Assembly (NCBI RefSeq): GCF_016735675.1
Contig: NZ_JAERSG010000004.1
Span: forward strand, 310,001 to 374,000
Direction of reading: 5' to 3'
From: Nocardioides baculatus
GTDB lineage: Bacteria > Actinomycetota > Actinomycetes > Propionibacteriales > Nocardioidaceae
DNA length: 64,000 bases
Under the pieces are notes generated by a model that was not told where the DNA came from, searched no databases, and saw only the letters and a list, made by a program, of their open reading frames with translations. Within the stretch, counting starts at the first letter, position 1. Each line of letters begins with the position of its first letter. This document shows, piece by piece, positions 8,038 to 16,177 of the stretch. A program made the position numbers and the translations under genes.

Positions 8038-9297
8038 ATGGCGACCTCCACCTCGGCAGAGCAGACCACCGTCCCGCGCTGGAAGATCATCGGGCCCGGA
8101 CTCGTCGTCGCGGCCACCGGTGTGGGTGCGGCCGACCTCGTCGCGACGCTCATCGCGGGCCAGAAGTTCGGCTACACGCTGCTGTGGTGCGTGGTCGTCG
8201 GCTGCATCATGAAGATCGTGCTCGTCGAGGGCGCCGGTCGCTACTCGCTCTCCACCGGGAAGACCATCTTCGAGGGCTGGCGCTCCCTGGGCGCGTGGAC
8301 CACGTGGTACTTCGCGCCCTACATCGTGATCTGGGGCTTCGTCTACGGCGCCGCCGCGATGGCCGGCACCGGGCTCGCCCTGCAAGGCCTGTTCGGCGGC
8401 CTCTCCACCACCTGGTGGGGCATCGCGTCCGGCCTGATCGGCCTGGTCCTGGTGTGGACGGGGCGCTACTCGGTCTTCGAGAAGGTGCTCGCGGCCCTCG
8501 TCGGCATCATGTTCGTCACCATGGTCGGCGCGGCCCTGCTCACCCTGCCCAACCTGGGCGAGCTCCTCACCGGCCTCGCCCCGCGGATCCCCGACGGCGG
8601 CCTGGTCAACACCCTCGCCCTCGCGGGCGGCGTGGGCGGCACCATCACCCTCGCGGCGTACGGCTACTGGCTGCGCGAGAAGGGCTGGAGCACGCCCGCC
8701 TACATGCGCGTGATGCGCATCGACAACACCGTCGCCTACGTCGTCACCGGCATCTTCGTGCTCGCCACGCTGGTCGTCGGCGCCGAGCTGCTCTACTCCA
8801 CGAGCGTCGCGATCGAGAGCGGCGACGCGGGACTGCTCGACCTCGGCGTCGTGCTCCAGGACCGCTACGGGCAGTGGGCCGGCAAGCTCTTCCTGCTCGG
8901 CTTCTGGGCGGCCGCGATGTCCTCGCTGGTCGGCGTCTGGAACGGCGTCAGCCTGATGTTCGCCGACTTCATGACCAACGTCCGCGGCGGCCACAGCGAC
9001 GACGACGAGGCCCGCGCGGGTGGCACGTGGTACCGCGCCTACATCCTCTGGCTGACCTTCCCGCCGATGGCGATGCTGTTCCTCGGCAAGCCGGTCTGGC
9101 TGATCCTCGCCTACGGCGTGCTCGGCGCGTTCTTCATGCCGTTCCTGGCCGTCACCCTGCTCTGGCTGCTCAACACCGACCGCACCCCGGCCGAGTGGCG
9201 CAACAAGCTCCACTCCAACGTGCTGATGGTGCTCTGCGCGCTGGCCTTCCTCGCCCTCTGCGTCAACGAGGTGCGCAAGGCCGTCGCGGGCGCCTGA
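8038..9297 (+). CDS. Nramp-family divalent metal transporter
   Basis: A 419-residue membrane protein with about 11 hydrophobic helices. The N-terminal helix reads IIGPGLVVAATGVGAADLVATL, where metal-binding Nramp members usually have a DPGN motif. Here the corresponding positions read GVGAADL, so the motif is not canonical and the metal preference is uncertain. Helix 6, with AAYGYWLREKGW, also departs from the MPH motif of Mn/Fe transporters. This fits the Nramp-related branch (NRMT or MntH-like) seen in actinobacteria. The start at 8038 is chosen from the promoter position. It is probably monocistronic, and its stop abuts the convergent stop in TGATCA. Confidence 0.8.
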   Translation: MATSTSAEQTTVPRWKIIGPGLVVAATGVGAADLVATLIAGQKFGYTLLWCVVVGCIMKIVLVEGAGRYSLSTGKTIFEGWRSLGAWTTWYFAPYIVIWGFVYGAAAMAGTGLALQGLFGGLSTTWWGIASGLIGLVLVWTGRYSVFEKVLAALVGIMFVTMVGAALLTLPNLGELLTGLAPRIPDGGLVNTLALAGGVGGTITLAAYGYWLREKGWSTPAYMRVMRIDNTVAYVVTGIFVLATLVVGAELLYSTSVAIESGDAGLLDLGVVLQDRYGQWAGKLFLLGFWAAAMSSLVGVWNGVSLMFADFMTNVRGGHSDDDEARAGGTWYRAYILWLTFPPMAMLFLGKPVWLILAYGVLGAFFMPFLAVTLLWLLNTDRTPAEWRNKLHSNVLMVLCALAFLALCVNEVRKAVAGA

Positions 9298-10317
9298 TCA
9301 CTCCTCGACCGGGCGCTGCGACAGGTCGAGGTGCCGCTGGGCCTCTGGGGTGAGGTCACGGACGACACCGGACATGAACAGCCCGTTCCACCCCGGGCAC
9401 GACGCCCCGGTGACGGCAGTGGCGACGTATCCCCCGCCGGACAGCAGCGCGGTGCGCGACAGGTCGTCCTCCGTCGGGCAGTCGTAGTCGCCCGTACGCC
9501 GTGGTGAGGAGAAGATCGTGTCCTGGGCGGCACGGCCCTCGACACCGATGAGCTTCCGACTCGCCTCCAGCTGCTCGTCGGGGCCGTAGCGGCAGATGGA
9601 GAAGGTGTCGAAGGGCTCGCTCCCACGTGCGGCCTCGGCCTCGCCGAGCGTGGCCGGGCAGCGGTTGGGGTCGGCTCCGGTAAAGGTCTCGATAGAGTCG
9701 ACGATCCGACGCGTCGCGGCCCGGTCCGGCGTCGCGACCGTGACGATGACGTCGTCGTCGAACCACACCCCGAGCCACGCACCCTCCGGGTACGTCGCGG
9801 CGTCGCCGCCCGCGCCGTCGTACTCCCACACGGCCCCGCTCGAATGCGACGGGTTGAACGAGGCAGCGATCAGTGACCCGAAGGTGACGCCATAGCCGCT
9901 CGTCGGCGTGCACGCGATGGTGGGCGACAAGGTGCCCGGGCGCTGGAGCACCGGCTGCGGAGTGTTTGCGTCACCGGCGCACCACGCCATGGGGCTCCCG
10001 TAGCCCCAGTCCACCGGCACCTCGAAGGTGACGTCGTGCCACGACTCGGCTCGGTAGCCCGTCTCGATCACGCTGTCCGGCAGGCCGGAGGTCGCGGTCG
10101 GGGTGTCGGCGACGCGATCCGTGCGGTCCGGCGAGGGCGCGAGCTGAGTGAGGCCGAGCGGCACCGCCGCGGCCACGACCGCAGCAGTCACCACGGCCCA
10201 GGTCGTACGACGTCGCCGCAGCCGCCGGCGTGCGCCGGCCGCGAGACCGATGGCGTCCGGCGCCGCGCCGGCACGCTCGGTGAGGGTGTCGCGCAGTCGC
10301 GTCTCGAGGTCACTCAT
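9298..10317 (-). CDS. membrane-anchored partner of the ECF sigma factor
   Basis: A 339-residue protein with a cytoplasmic N-terminus (MSDLETRLRDTLTERAG), an RRRLRRRR basic patch and one transmembrane helix (about 40-63, TTWAVVTAAVVAAAVPLGL). About 270 extracytoplasmic residues follow, with several Cys pairs (AWCAGD, IACTP, RCPAT, SICRYG, YDCPT, ASCPGW). It overlaps the sigma gene by 8 nt, the arrangement expected for a sigma/anti-sigma pair. However, no ZAS or other anti-sigma motif is visible, so that role is an inference from position. The stop directly abuts the Nramp gene's stop. Confidence 0.6.
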   Translation of the reverse strand: MSDLETRLRDTLTERAGAAPDAIGLAAGARRRLRRRRTTWAVVTAAVVAAAVPLGLTQLAPSPDRTDRVADTPTATSGLPDSVIETGYRAESWHDVTFEVPVDWGYGSPMAWCAGDANTPQPVLQRPGTLSPTIACTPTSGYGVTFGSLIAASFNPSHSSGAVWEYDGAGGDAATYPEGAWLGVWFDDDVIVTVATPDRAATRRIVDSIETFTGADPNRCPATLGEAEAARGSEPFDTFSICRYGPDEQLEASRKLIGVEGRAAQDTIFSSPRRTGDYDCPTEDDLSRTALLSGGGYVATAVTGASCPGWNGLFMSGVVRDLTPEAQRHLDLSQRPVEE

Positions 10318-10825
10318 CGTCGTCTCCCAGCTCGTGTCGCATGGCCGCGATCCCGCGGGACACGCGCGAGCGCACGCTCCCCTCACGGACGCCGGTGAGG
10401 GCGGCGATCTCGGCGTAGTCCAGGTCTTCGTAGAACCGCAGCACCACCGCGGTCCGTTGGTCCGGCGGCAGCGACTGGCACACACGCCAGAGCCGGTCCC
10501 GCTCCTCCGTGGCCGTGCCCGGCGCAGCGGCACGGTCGCGGACGACCTCCACCGGCACCTCGCGCCGCCGGAAGCGTCGCCATCCCGAGATGTGCGCGTT
10601 GACGACCATGCGGCGGACGTAGGCGTCGGGGTCGTCGACCGTCGAGATCCGCGACCAACGCGGCAGCGCCCGCGAGAGCGCGTCCTGCACGACGTCCTCG
10701 GCGTCGACGGCGTTGCCGGTGAGGACGTACGCCAGCCGCAGCAGAGACGGCCCCCGGGCCGCCACCCAGCTGTCGAAGTCGGGCACCTGCACGCGGGTCC
10801 TCCCGGCCTCGGCCATCGTCGTCAT
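10310..10825 (-). CDS. ECF sigma factor (SigE-like)
   Basis: A 171-residue RNA polymerase sigma factor with regions 2 and 4 only. Region 2 shows FDSWVAARGPSLLRLAYVLTG and DAEDVVQDALSRALPRW; region 4 shows LPPDQRTAVVLRFYEDLDYAEIA and the recognition helix VREGSVRSRVSRGIAAM. The pattern matches SigE-family proteins of streptomycetes and nocardioforms. Two nearby starts exist (10825 and 10816). It is followed with an 8-nt overlap by a single-pass membrane protein that may control it. The stimulus is unknown. Confidence 0.9.
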   Translation of the reverse strand: MTTMAEAGRTRVQVPDFDSWVAARGPSLLRLAYVLTGNAVDAEDVVQDALSRALPRWSRISTVDDPDAYVRRMVVNAHISGWRRFRRREVPVEVVRDRAAAPGTATEERDRLWRVCQSLPPDQRTAVVLRFYEDLDYAEIAALTGVREGSVRSRVSRGIAAMRHELGDDDE

Positions 10826-10867
10826 GCACTACCAACGCCGGTCGGAGGCGTCGCGTTGCAGACAGTG

Positions 10868-11605
10868 TCAGATTCCCGTGGGGTGCCGGATCCAGACGTT
10901 GGGCTCGACGTAGGTCGCCGTGCCGTGCTCGGCGTCGCACATCACCGGCGACAGCGCCCCCGGTACGACGACGGGGCCGGTCGTGTCGAAGGGCAGCCCG
11001 GTCCACTCGCGCCACTCCTCGACGGTGCCGGGGATGCACATCGACCGGTGTGCGACCCGGTCGATCGTGCCGCCGGCGCGCACGTGCACGCGCAGCCACG
11101 GGTCGACGGGCAGGCCGTCGTCGCGGGTGCGGAAGGCGTACGCCGCCATCGGCTCGTGCGGGTCCGTCTTGCCGTTGGGCCGCACGGGCGCGAGCAGCTC
11201 GGAGTAGCCGAGCCGGCCCGCGTTGTCGCGCAGCGCGGCGAGCATCACGCTGGAGAGACGGGTGCCCTGCCGGGCCGGCTCGATCGCTATCTCGGCCGCG
11301 GTGATCGCGTTGGGGGTGTCGCCCCAGATCCGCGTCAGGAGGGCGCTGCGCATCGCGAAGTCCCAGCCGGCGTCGGGCAGGTCGCCGTCGGGGAGGGTGA
11401 AGGGCGCGGAGAACGCCTTCGCGACGATGCGGCCGGTCGGGTCGAGGGCGATCAGCACGCACTCCATGAAGTACTCCTCGAGGCAGGAGTAGTAGGAGTT
11501 GCCGATCGGGTCGTGCTTCATGAACTCCGGCCAGGACGTCTCCATGTCCCAGAAGACGTCCCACGGCTGCGGTCGCTCGGCGAGGGTGACGATCTCGAGG
11601 TCCAT
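10868..11605 (-). CDS. GNAT-like protein (putative acetyltransferase)
   Basis: A 245-residue protein with a GNAT-type core. EIAIEPARQGTRLSSVMLAAL corresponds to the acetyl-CoA loop and helix, followed by LGYSELLAPVRPNGK and a long C-terminal beta section with PWLRVHVRAGG. The acetyl-CoA motif RQGTRLS is degenerate from R/Q-x-x-G-x-A, so activity is uncertain. The start at 11605 is favoured by a GACGAT box 7 nt upstream; an alternative ATG at 11614 overlaps that box. No partner gene is evident. Confidence 0.6.
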   Translation of the reverse strand: MDLEIVTLAERPQPWDVFWDMETSWPEFMKHDPIGNSYYSCLEEYFMECVLIALDPTGRIVAKAFSAPFTLPDGDLPDAGWDFAMRSALLTRIWGDTPNAITAAEIAIEPARQGTRLSSVMLAALRDNAGRLGYSELLAPVRPNGKTDPHEPMAAYAFRTRDDGLPVDPWLRVHVRAGGTIDRVAHRSMCIPGTVEEWREWTGLPFDTTGPVVVPGALSPVMCDAEHGTATYVEPNVWIRHPTGI

Positions 11606-11637
11606 GCCTCTCATCGTCCTCGCGCGAGCAACCGATT

Positions 11638-12999
11638 TCAGAGCCGCTCGGCCACCCGCCGCGCGGCGACCTGGAGGATCTCCCACGCCGTCGCGAAGGG
11701 CGGGGCGTAGGCGAGGTCCATCCACGCCAGGTCGTCGACCGTGCCGCCGGCCCAGAGCACGGCCGCGGCCGCGTCGATGCGCTTGCCGGCGCCGTGGCCG
11801 CCCACGACCTGCACGCCGAGCAGCCGCCGGGTCGTGCGGTCGGCCATCACCCACAGGGCGATCGGCTCGGCCTCGGGCATGTAGCCGCTGGCCGTCGAGC
11901 CCTCGGTGACCAGCGCGACGGGGTCGTGGCCCGCCGCCCCGGCCTCCGCGCGGGACAGCCCGGTGCGCGCGATCTCGAGGTGCACGTCGCCGTAGGAGAA
12001 GCGGGTGATCGAGGTGTCGGTCATCCCGTCGAAGGCCAGCGAGCCGCCGGCCAGGCTGTCGCCGAGCGCGCGGCCGTGCTTGTTGGCGTGCGTGCCGAGG
12101 GGCCGGAAGACCCACTCGTGGTCGAGCCGCCGACGCACCTCGCAGCAGTCCCCCGCGGCCCACACGTGGTCGGCCACGCGACCGTGCGGATCGGGGCGCA
12201 GCGCGCCGCCCTCGGTCAGCTCGAGGCCGGTCCCCTCCAGGAAACCCGTGGCCGGACGGACGCCGATCGCGACCACGACGAGGTCGGCGTCCCGCGTGCC
12301 ACCGTCCCAGTGCACGCCGGTCACCCGCTCGCCGTCGAGCTCCAGGCCGGTGACCTCCGCGCCGAGCACCATCTCGACGCCGGCCTCGACGAGGCCGACG
12401 TTGACCCGCTCCGACATCTCCTCCTCGAGCACGGACATCCCGCGGGTGCGGGTGAGCACGGTGACGCCGAAACCCTGGCGCAGTGCGGCTTCTGCGACCT
12501 CGACCCCGACGTAGCCGGCCCCGACGACGACCACGTGCGCGCCCTCGGGAGCGCCCTCGAAGCGGGAGATCCACTCAGCCGCGTCGTCGAGCGTCTTCAC
12601 CGCACCCACGCCGTCGTACGTCGTTCCGTCGGATCGCAGCGCCCATTCGGGCACGACGGCCGGGGCGCCGGTGGCGACCACCAGCTCGTCGTACTCCACC
12701 GCCTCCCCGTCACTCGTCGTGACGGTCCTGGCGGCGAGGTCCGCGGAGACCACCTCGGTCGACATCCGCAGGTCGATGCCCGACTCGCGGTGGGCGTCGG
12801 CCGAGCGCGCGACCAGGTCGTCGGCGGAGTCGACGTCGCCCGCCATCAGGTAGGGGATGCCGCACGCGCTGTAGGAGGTGTGCGTGCCCTTGTCGAGGAC
12901 GGTGATCGCGAGCTCGCGGCCCGTGCGCCTCGCCGTCCGCAGCGCCTGGTGGGCGGCCGACATGCCGGCGGCGTCGGCCCCGACGACGACGACCTTCAC
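11638..12999 (-). CDS. FAD-dependent disulfide reductase (CoA-disulfide reductase-like)
   Basis: A 453-residue flavoprotein of the pyridine-nucleotide disulfide reductase family. It has an FAD-binding VVVVGADAAGMSAA (about 3-16), the active-site segment SYSACGIPYLMAG with the single redox Cys typical of CoA-disulfide reductase and NADH oxidase, and an NAD(P)H site VVVVGAGYVGVEVAEA. The FAD ribityl motif is VWAAGDCCEV. The C-terminal dimerisation domain ends with YAPPFATAWEILQVAA. The GTG start overlaps the stop of the aldo/keto reductase (GTGA), so the two are co-translated. A role in thiol redox balance is plausible. Confidence 0.85.
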   Translation of the reverse strand: MKVVVVGADAAGMSAAHQALRTARRTGRELAITVLDKGTHTSYSACGIPYLMAGDVDSADDLVARSADAHRESGIDLRMSTEVVSADLAARTVTTSDGEAVEYDELVVATGAPAVVPEWALRSDGTTYDGVGAVKTLDDAAEWISRFEGAPEGAHVVVVGAGYVGVEVAEAALRQGFGVTVLTRTRGMSVLEEEMSERVNVGLVEAGVEMVLGAEVTGLELDGERVTGVHWDGGTRDADLVVVAIGVRPATGFLEGTGLELTEGGALRPDPHGRVADHVWAAGDCCEVRRRLDHEWVFRPLGTHANKHGRALGDSLAGGSLAFDGMTDTSITRFSYGDVHLEIARTGLSRAEAGAAGHDPVALVTEGSTASGYMPEAEPIALWVMADRTTRRLLGVQVVGGHGAGKRIDAAAAVLWAGGTVDDLAWMDLAYAPPFATAWEILQVAARRVAERL

Positions 13000-14048
13000 T
13001 CCTCGGTCTGCTTCGCCCAGAGGTTGACGTCGGACTCGGTGGCGTAGCGCTCGATCTCGGCGAGCTCGTCGTCGGTGAGCTGCGGGCCGGAGAGGGCGTC
13101 GAGGTTCGTGTCGAGCTGCTCGACGCTCGAGGCCCCGATCACGGCACTGGTCACCCGTTCGTCGCGCAGCACCCACTGGAGCGCGAGCTGGGCGAGCTTC
13201 TGCCCGCGTCGCTCGGCGACGCCGTTGAGGGCCCGCACGCGCGCGAGCACGTCGTCCTCCAGCCCGGCGATCGTGGAGCCGTCGCGTGCCGCCCGCGAGT
13301 CCGCCGGCACCCCGTCGAGGTAGCGGTCGGTCAGCAGCCCCTGGGCGAGCGCGGTGAAGACGATGCAGCCCATCCCCTGCGCCTCGAGCTCGTCGAGCAG
13401 GCTCGGGCCGCCGTCCTGCGGCTCCTCGATCCAGCGGTTGAGCAGGTTGTAGGACGGCTGGTGGATCAGCAGCGGCGTGCCGAGGTCGCGGGCGATCTCG
13501 GCCGCCTCCCTCGTCTTCGCCGCGGAGTACGACGAGATGCCGACGTAGAGCGCGCGACCGGACCGGACGGCCGTGTCGAGCGCCATCATCGTCTCCTCGA
13601 CCGGCGTCTCGGCGTCGAAGCGGTGGCTGTAGAAGATGTCGACGTAGTCGAGCCCCATCCGCGCCAGCGACTGGTCGAGCGAGGCGAGGACGTACTTCCG
13701 CGACCCGCCACCCTGGCCGTAGGGCCCGGGCCACATGTCGTAGCCGGCCTTGGTCGAGATCACCAGCTCGTCGCGGTAGGGCAAGAAGTCGTCGGCGAGG
13801 TAGCGCCCGAAGTTCTCCTCGGCGCGGCCGTAGGGCGGCCCGTAGTTGTTGGCGAGGTCGAAGTGCGTGACACCCCGGTCGAAGGCGCGGCGCAGGATCG
13901 CACGCTGCGTCTCCTCGGGCCGGTCGGTGCCGAAGTTCTGCCACAGCCCGAGCGAGAGCGCGGGCAGCTTCAGCCCGCTCCGCCCCGTGTAGCGGTAGGT
14001 CATCCCGGTCGAGTCGTCGTACCTGCTGGACGCTGCTTCGTAGGCCAT
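12996..14048 (-). CDS. aldo/keto reductase (YghZ / Kv-beta-like)
   Basis: A 350-residue TIM-barrel NADPH-dependent carbonyl reductase. The N-terminus MTYRYTGRSGLKLPALSLGL and the tetrad residues (Asp in HFDLANNYG, Tyr in the same segment, Lys in VISTKAGYDM, His in DIFYSHRFD) are all visible. The GRAEENFGRYL segment, and TSAVIGASSVEQLDTNL near the NADP end, match the YghZ-like branch, which reduces methylglyoxal-type aldehydes. The start at 14048 is supported by a CAGGAT box 6 nt upstream; a longer in-frame reading to 14120 is less likely. It is coupled to the flavoprotein downstream. Confidence 0.9.
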   Translation of the reverse strand: MAYEAASSRYDDSTGMTYRYTGRSGLKLPALSLGLWQNFGTDRPEETQRAILRRAFDRGVTHFDLANNYGPPYGRAEENFGRYLADDFLPYRDELVISTKAGYDMWPGPYGQGGGSRKYVLASLDQSLARMGLDYVDIFYSHRFDAETPVEETMMALDTAVRSGRALYVGISSYSAAKTREAAEIARDLGTPLLIHQPSYNLLNRWIEEPQDGGPSLLDELEAQGMGCIVFTALAQGLLTDRYLDGVPADSRAARDGSTIAGLEDDVLARVRALNGVAERRGQKLAQLALQWVLRDERVTSAVIGASSVEQLDTNLDALSGPQLTDDELAEIERYATESDVNLWAKQTEE

Positions 14049-14125
14049 GGCCCCATCCTGCCGCCTGCGCCCGCACCGCAGGTCGCCCTCGGGGGTGTCC
14101 CCGGGACGGGTGAGGGCCATACCTG

Positions 14126-15403
14126 ATGGCGAATCCCGGCCCCGAGGAGTGCACTGGGAGCATGTCCCTGCGCGGCACGGCCCTCAAGCTGGCGGTCTCG
14201 ACCGCGTCACGGCGCCTGCCGGCACACCTCCGCTTCCCCCTCCAGCGCGACGGCGTCGACCCGGTGCGACGGCTCGAGGAGAGCCGCGCGCGCGGCGACG
14301 TCGTACGCCTCCTCAACCTGTTCGGGACCCGCGTCTGGCTCGTCACGGGGTACGACGTCGCCCGGGCCGTGCTGGCCGACGCGGACTCCTTCGCCAACGA
14401 CGTGCGCCACCTGATCGGGCGGCAGGACCGGGCCCCGGCCGAGCGCATCGGCGGACTCGGGATGACCGATCCGCCCGACCACGAACGGCTGCGCCGGGTG
14501 CTGACGCCGTACTTCACCCGCCGTCGCCTGAGCGACCTCCAGGCCGACGTCGACCGGGTCGTGGCGGCCGCGCTCGACGACATGGAGGCGCACGGACCCG
14601 AGGTCGACCTGGTGGAGAGGTTCGGCTTCGCCGTGCCCTTCGGCGTGATCTGCGACCTGCTCGGCATGCCGGAGGTCGACCGGCTCGAGTTCCGGCAGCG
14701 CGGGGCCGCTCGCTTCGACCTGAAGGACGGCAGTGCCGGCATCTTCGACACCGCGGCCGGGACCCGGCAGTTCCTCATCGATCTGGTGGCGTCCGAGCGC
14801 CGGTCGCCGCGCCTGCCCGACGGCCTGATGGCACGGATGGTCGCCGAGCACGGCGACGACTTCGACGACGTCGAGCTCGGCGGCCTCGCCGACGGCGTCT
14901 TCCTCGGCGGCTACGAGACGAGCGCGAGCATGCTGTCGCTCGGCACGTGGGTGCTGCTCCGGCACCCGTCGGCCTGGAAGACCCTCCAGCGAGGCGAGCC
15001 CGTCGAGGTCGACCAGGTCGTCGAGGAGCTGCTCCGCTTCGTCTGCCCGGTGCAGGTCGCCTTCCCCCGCGTCGCCCGGCGCGACCTCGTCGTCGGCGAC
15101 CAGGCCGTCCGGGCCGGCGACGTCGTCGTGGTGTCCCTCACCGGCGCCGGGCGCGACCCCGCCCGCCACGTCGACGCCGCCCACTTCGACCCCACCACCG
15201 CGGCGGCCGGCATCCTCGCCTTCGGGCACGGGCTGCACCGCTGCGTCGGGGCCGAGCTGGCCCGGATGGAGCTGCGCACGGCGCTCGTCGGGCTCGCGCA
15301 GCGCTTCCCCGACCTGTCCCTCGCGGGCGACCCGGCGGACCTGCGGTTCACCGAGCTCGCCATCGTCCACGGCGTCGAGGCGCTCCCGGTCCGGCTGGGA
15401 TGA
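14126..15403 (+). CDS. cytochrome P450
   Basis: A 425-residue (413 from the ATG at 14162) soluble bacterial P450. The heme-binding loop is FGHGLHRCVGAELARME, with the Cys ligand near residue 376. The K-helix ExxR is EELLR. The I-helix has GGYETSAS, where the usual acid/alcohol pair is Glu-Thr. DPPDHERLRRVLTPYFT is the typical C-helix region. No ferredoxin or reductase gene is next to it, so redox partners lie elsewhere. The substrate is unknown. Neither candidate start has an ideal ribosome site. Confidence 0.92.
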   Translation: MANPGPEECTGSMSLRGTALKLAVSTASRRLPAHLRFPLQRDGVDPVRRLEESRARGDVVRLLNLFGTRVWLVTGYDVARAVLADADSFANDVRHLIGRQDRAPAERIGGLGMTDPPDHERLRRVLTPYFTRRRLSDLQADVDRVVAAALDDMEAHGPEVDLVERFGFAVPFGVICDLLGMPEVDRLEFRQRGAARFDLKDGSAGIFDTAAGTRQFLIDLVASERRSPRLPDGLMARMVAEHGDDFDDVELGGLADGVFLGGYETSASMLSLGTWVLLRHPSAWKTLQRGEPVEVDQVVEELLRFVCPVQVAFPRVARRDLVVGDQAVRAGDVVVVSLTGAGRDPARHVDAAHFDPTTAAAGILAFGHGLHRCVGAELARMELRTALVGLAQRFPDLSLAGDPADLRFTELAIVHGVEALPVRLG

Positions 15404-15409
15404 CGGACG

Positions 15410-15415
15410 TACGCT
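15410..15415 (+). promoter_or_regulatory. -10 box TACGCT for a leaderless transcript
   Basis: TACGCT lies 7 nt before the GTG at 15423, just inside the space after the P450 stop. It suggests the sortase gene has its own promoter and a leaderless mRNA beginning with GTG. Confidence 0.5.
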
Positions 15416-15422
15416 CGAACGG

Positions 15423-16133
15423 GTGGTACGCCGGTCGCTCGTCCTCGCCGCGGCAGCAGTCGCGCTGACGTCCGCCTGCGCGGCGGACGACCCGCGGCGC
15501 TCCACCTCGTCGCCGTCCCCCGCCGAACGGCGTACGACGACCACGGCAACGCCGACGCCCACCCCCGCGCCCACGCCCACGCCCACCGAGACGCAGACGC
15601 CCACCCCCGAGCCGTCCCCCGAGCCCAAGCGCTCGTTCGTCACCATCCCGGCGATCGGGCTGGAGGACTTCCCGGTCGTGCGCTACCCCGGCTCGCCGGA
15701 CGACGCACCCGGCACCGCGCTCCAGAACGCCGGCGAGATGGCCTCCCCGCGCGGTGCTCGGGGTGGCGTCGGGCCGGGCGAGGTCGGCAACTACATCGTC
15801 ACCGGGCACCGGCTCACCGGCACCGCTCCCCTGCGCAGCTCGCCGTCCCTGCGCAACGGCGACCGGATCCTGGTGCGCAGCGGCGACACGGTCTTCGTCT
15901 ACGAGGTCCGGCGCACCCGCTGGACGTCCTTCCGTCAGCCGCAGTCCCTGCGCGCCCAGCGGGCGCCGGTGCCGGGCCGCATCGGCGAGGAGGCGACCGA
16001 GCCGATGATCACGCTGTCGACGTGCGCGACGCTCGAGGACCACGCCAACGGCAACTACTGGTCCGACGAGTTCGACAACCCCGAGCACCGCATCGACAAG
16101 ATCGGCGTGCTCGTCGCCACCCGCCCCGCCTGA
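15423..16133 (+). CDS. class E/F-like sortase
   Basis: A 236-residue sortase. It has an N-terminal hydrophobic segment ending LTSAC (possible lipoprotein anchor), a Pro/Thr-rich linker (about 38-70) and a sortase fold. The catalytic residues are visible: His in YIVTGHRL (about 127), Cys in LSTCAT (about 200) and Arg in EHRIDKIGVLV (about 223). Sortases of this class cleave LPxTG or LAxTG signals and join proteins to the wall. No protein in the window ends with such a signal, so substrates lie elsewhere or the enzyme is a housekeeping copy. The GTG start follows a -10 box by 7 nt. Confidence 0.88.
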   Translation: MVRRSLVLAAAAVALTSACAADDPRRSTSSPSPAERRTTTTATPTPTPAPTPTPTETQTPTPEPSPEPKRSFVTIPAIGLEDFPVVRYPGSPDDAPGTALQNAGEMASPRGARGGVGPGEVGNYIVTGHRLTGTAPLRSSPSLRNGDRILVRSGDTVFVYEVRRTRWTSFRQPQSLRAQRAPVPGRIGEEATEPMITLSTCATLEDHANGNYWSDEFDNPEHRIDKIGVLVATRPA

Positions 16134-16177
16134 TTCCCGGTTGCCCGCGCGACCCGCCGCGGGGTTGGATGCGCGCC

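Noticed and set aside
11638-14778. A 1046-codon open frame on the minus strand covering three gene regions
   Set aside because: Only its last part (11638-12999) is a real gene, a flavoprotein. The rest is an Arg/Pro/Ala-rich shadow of the aldo/keto reductase and P450 genes, a common effect of high GC content.
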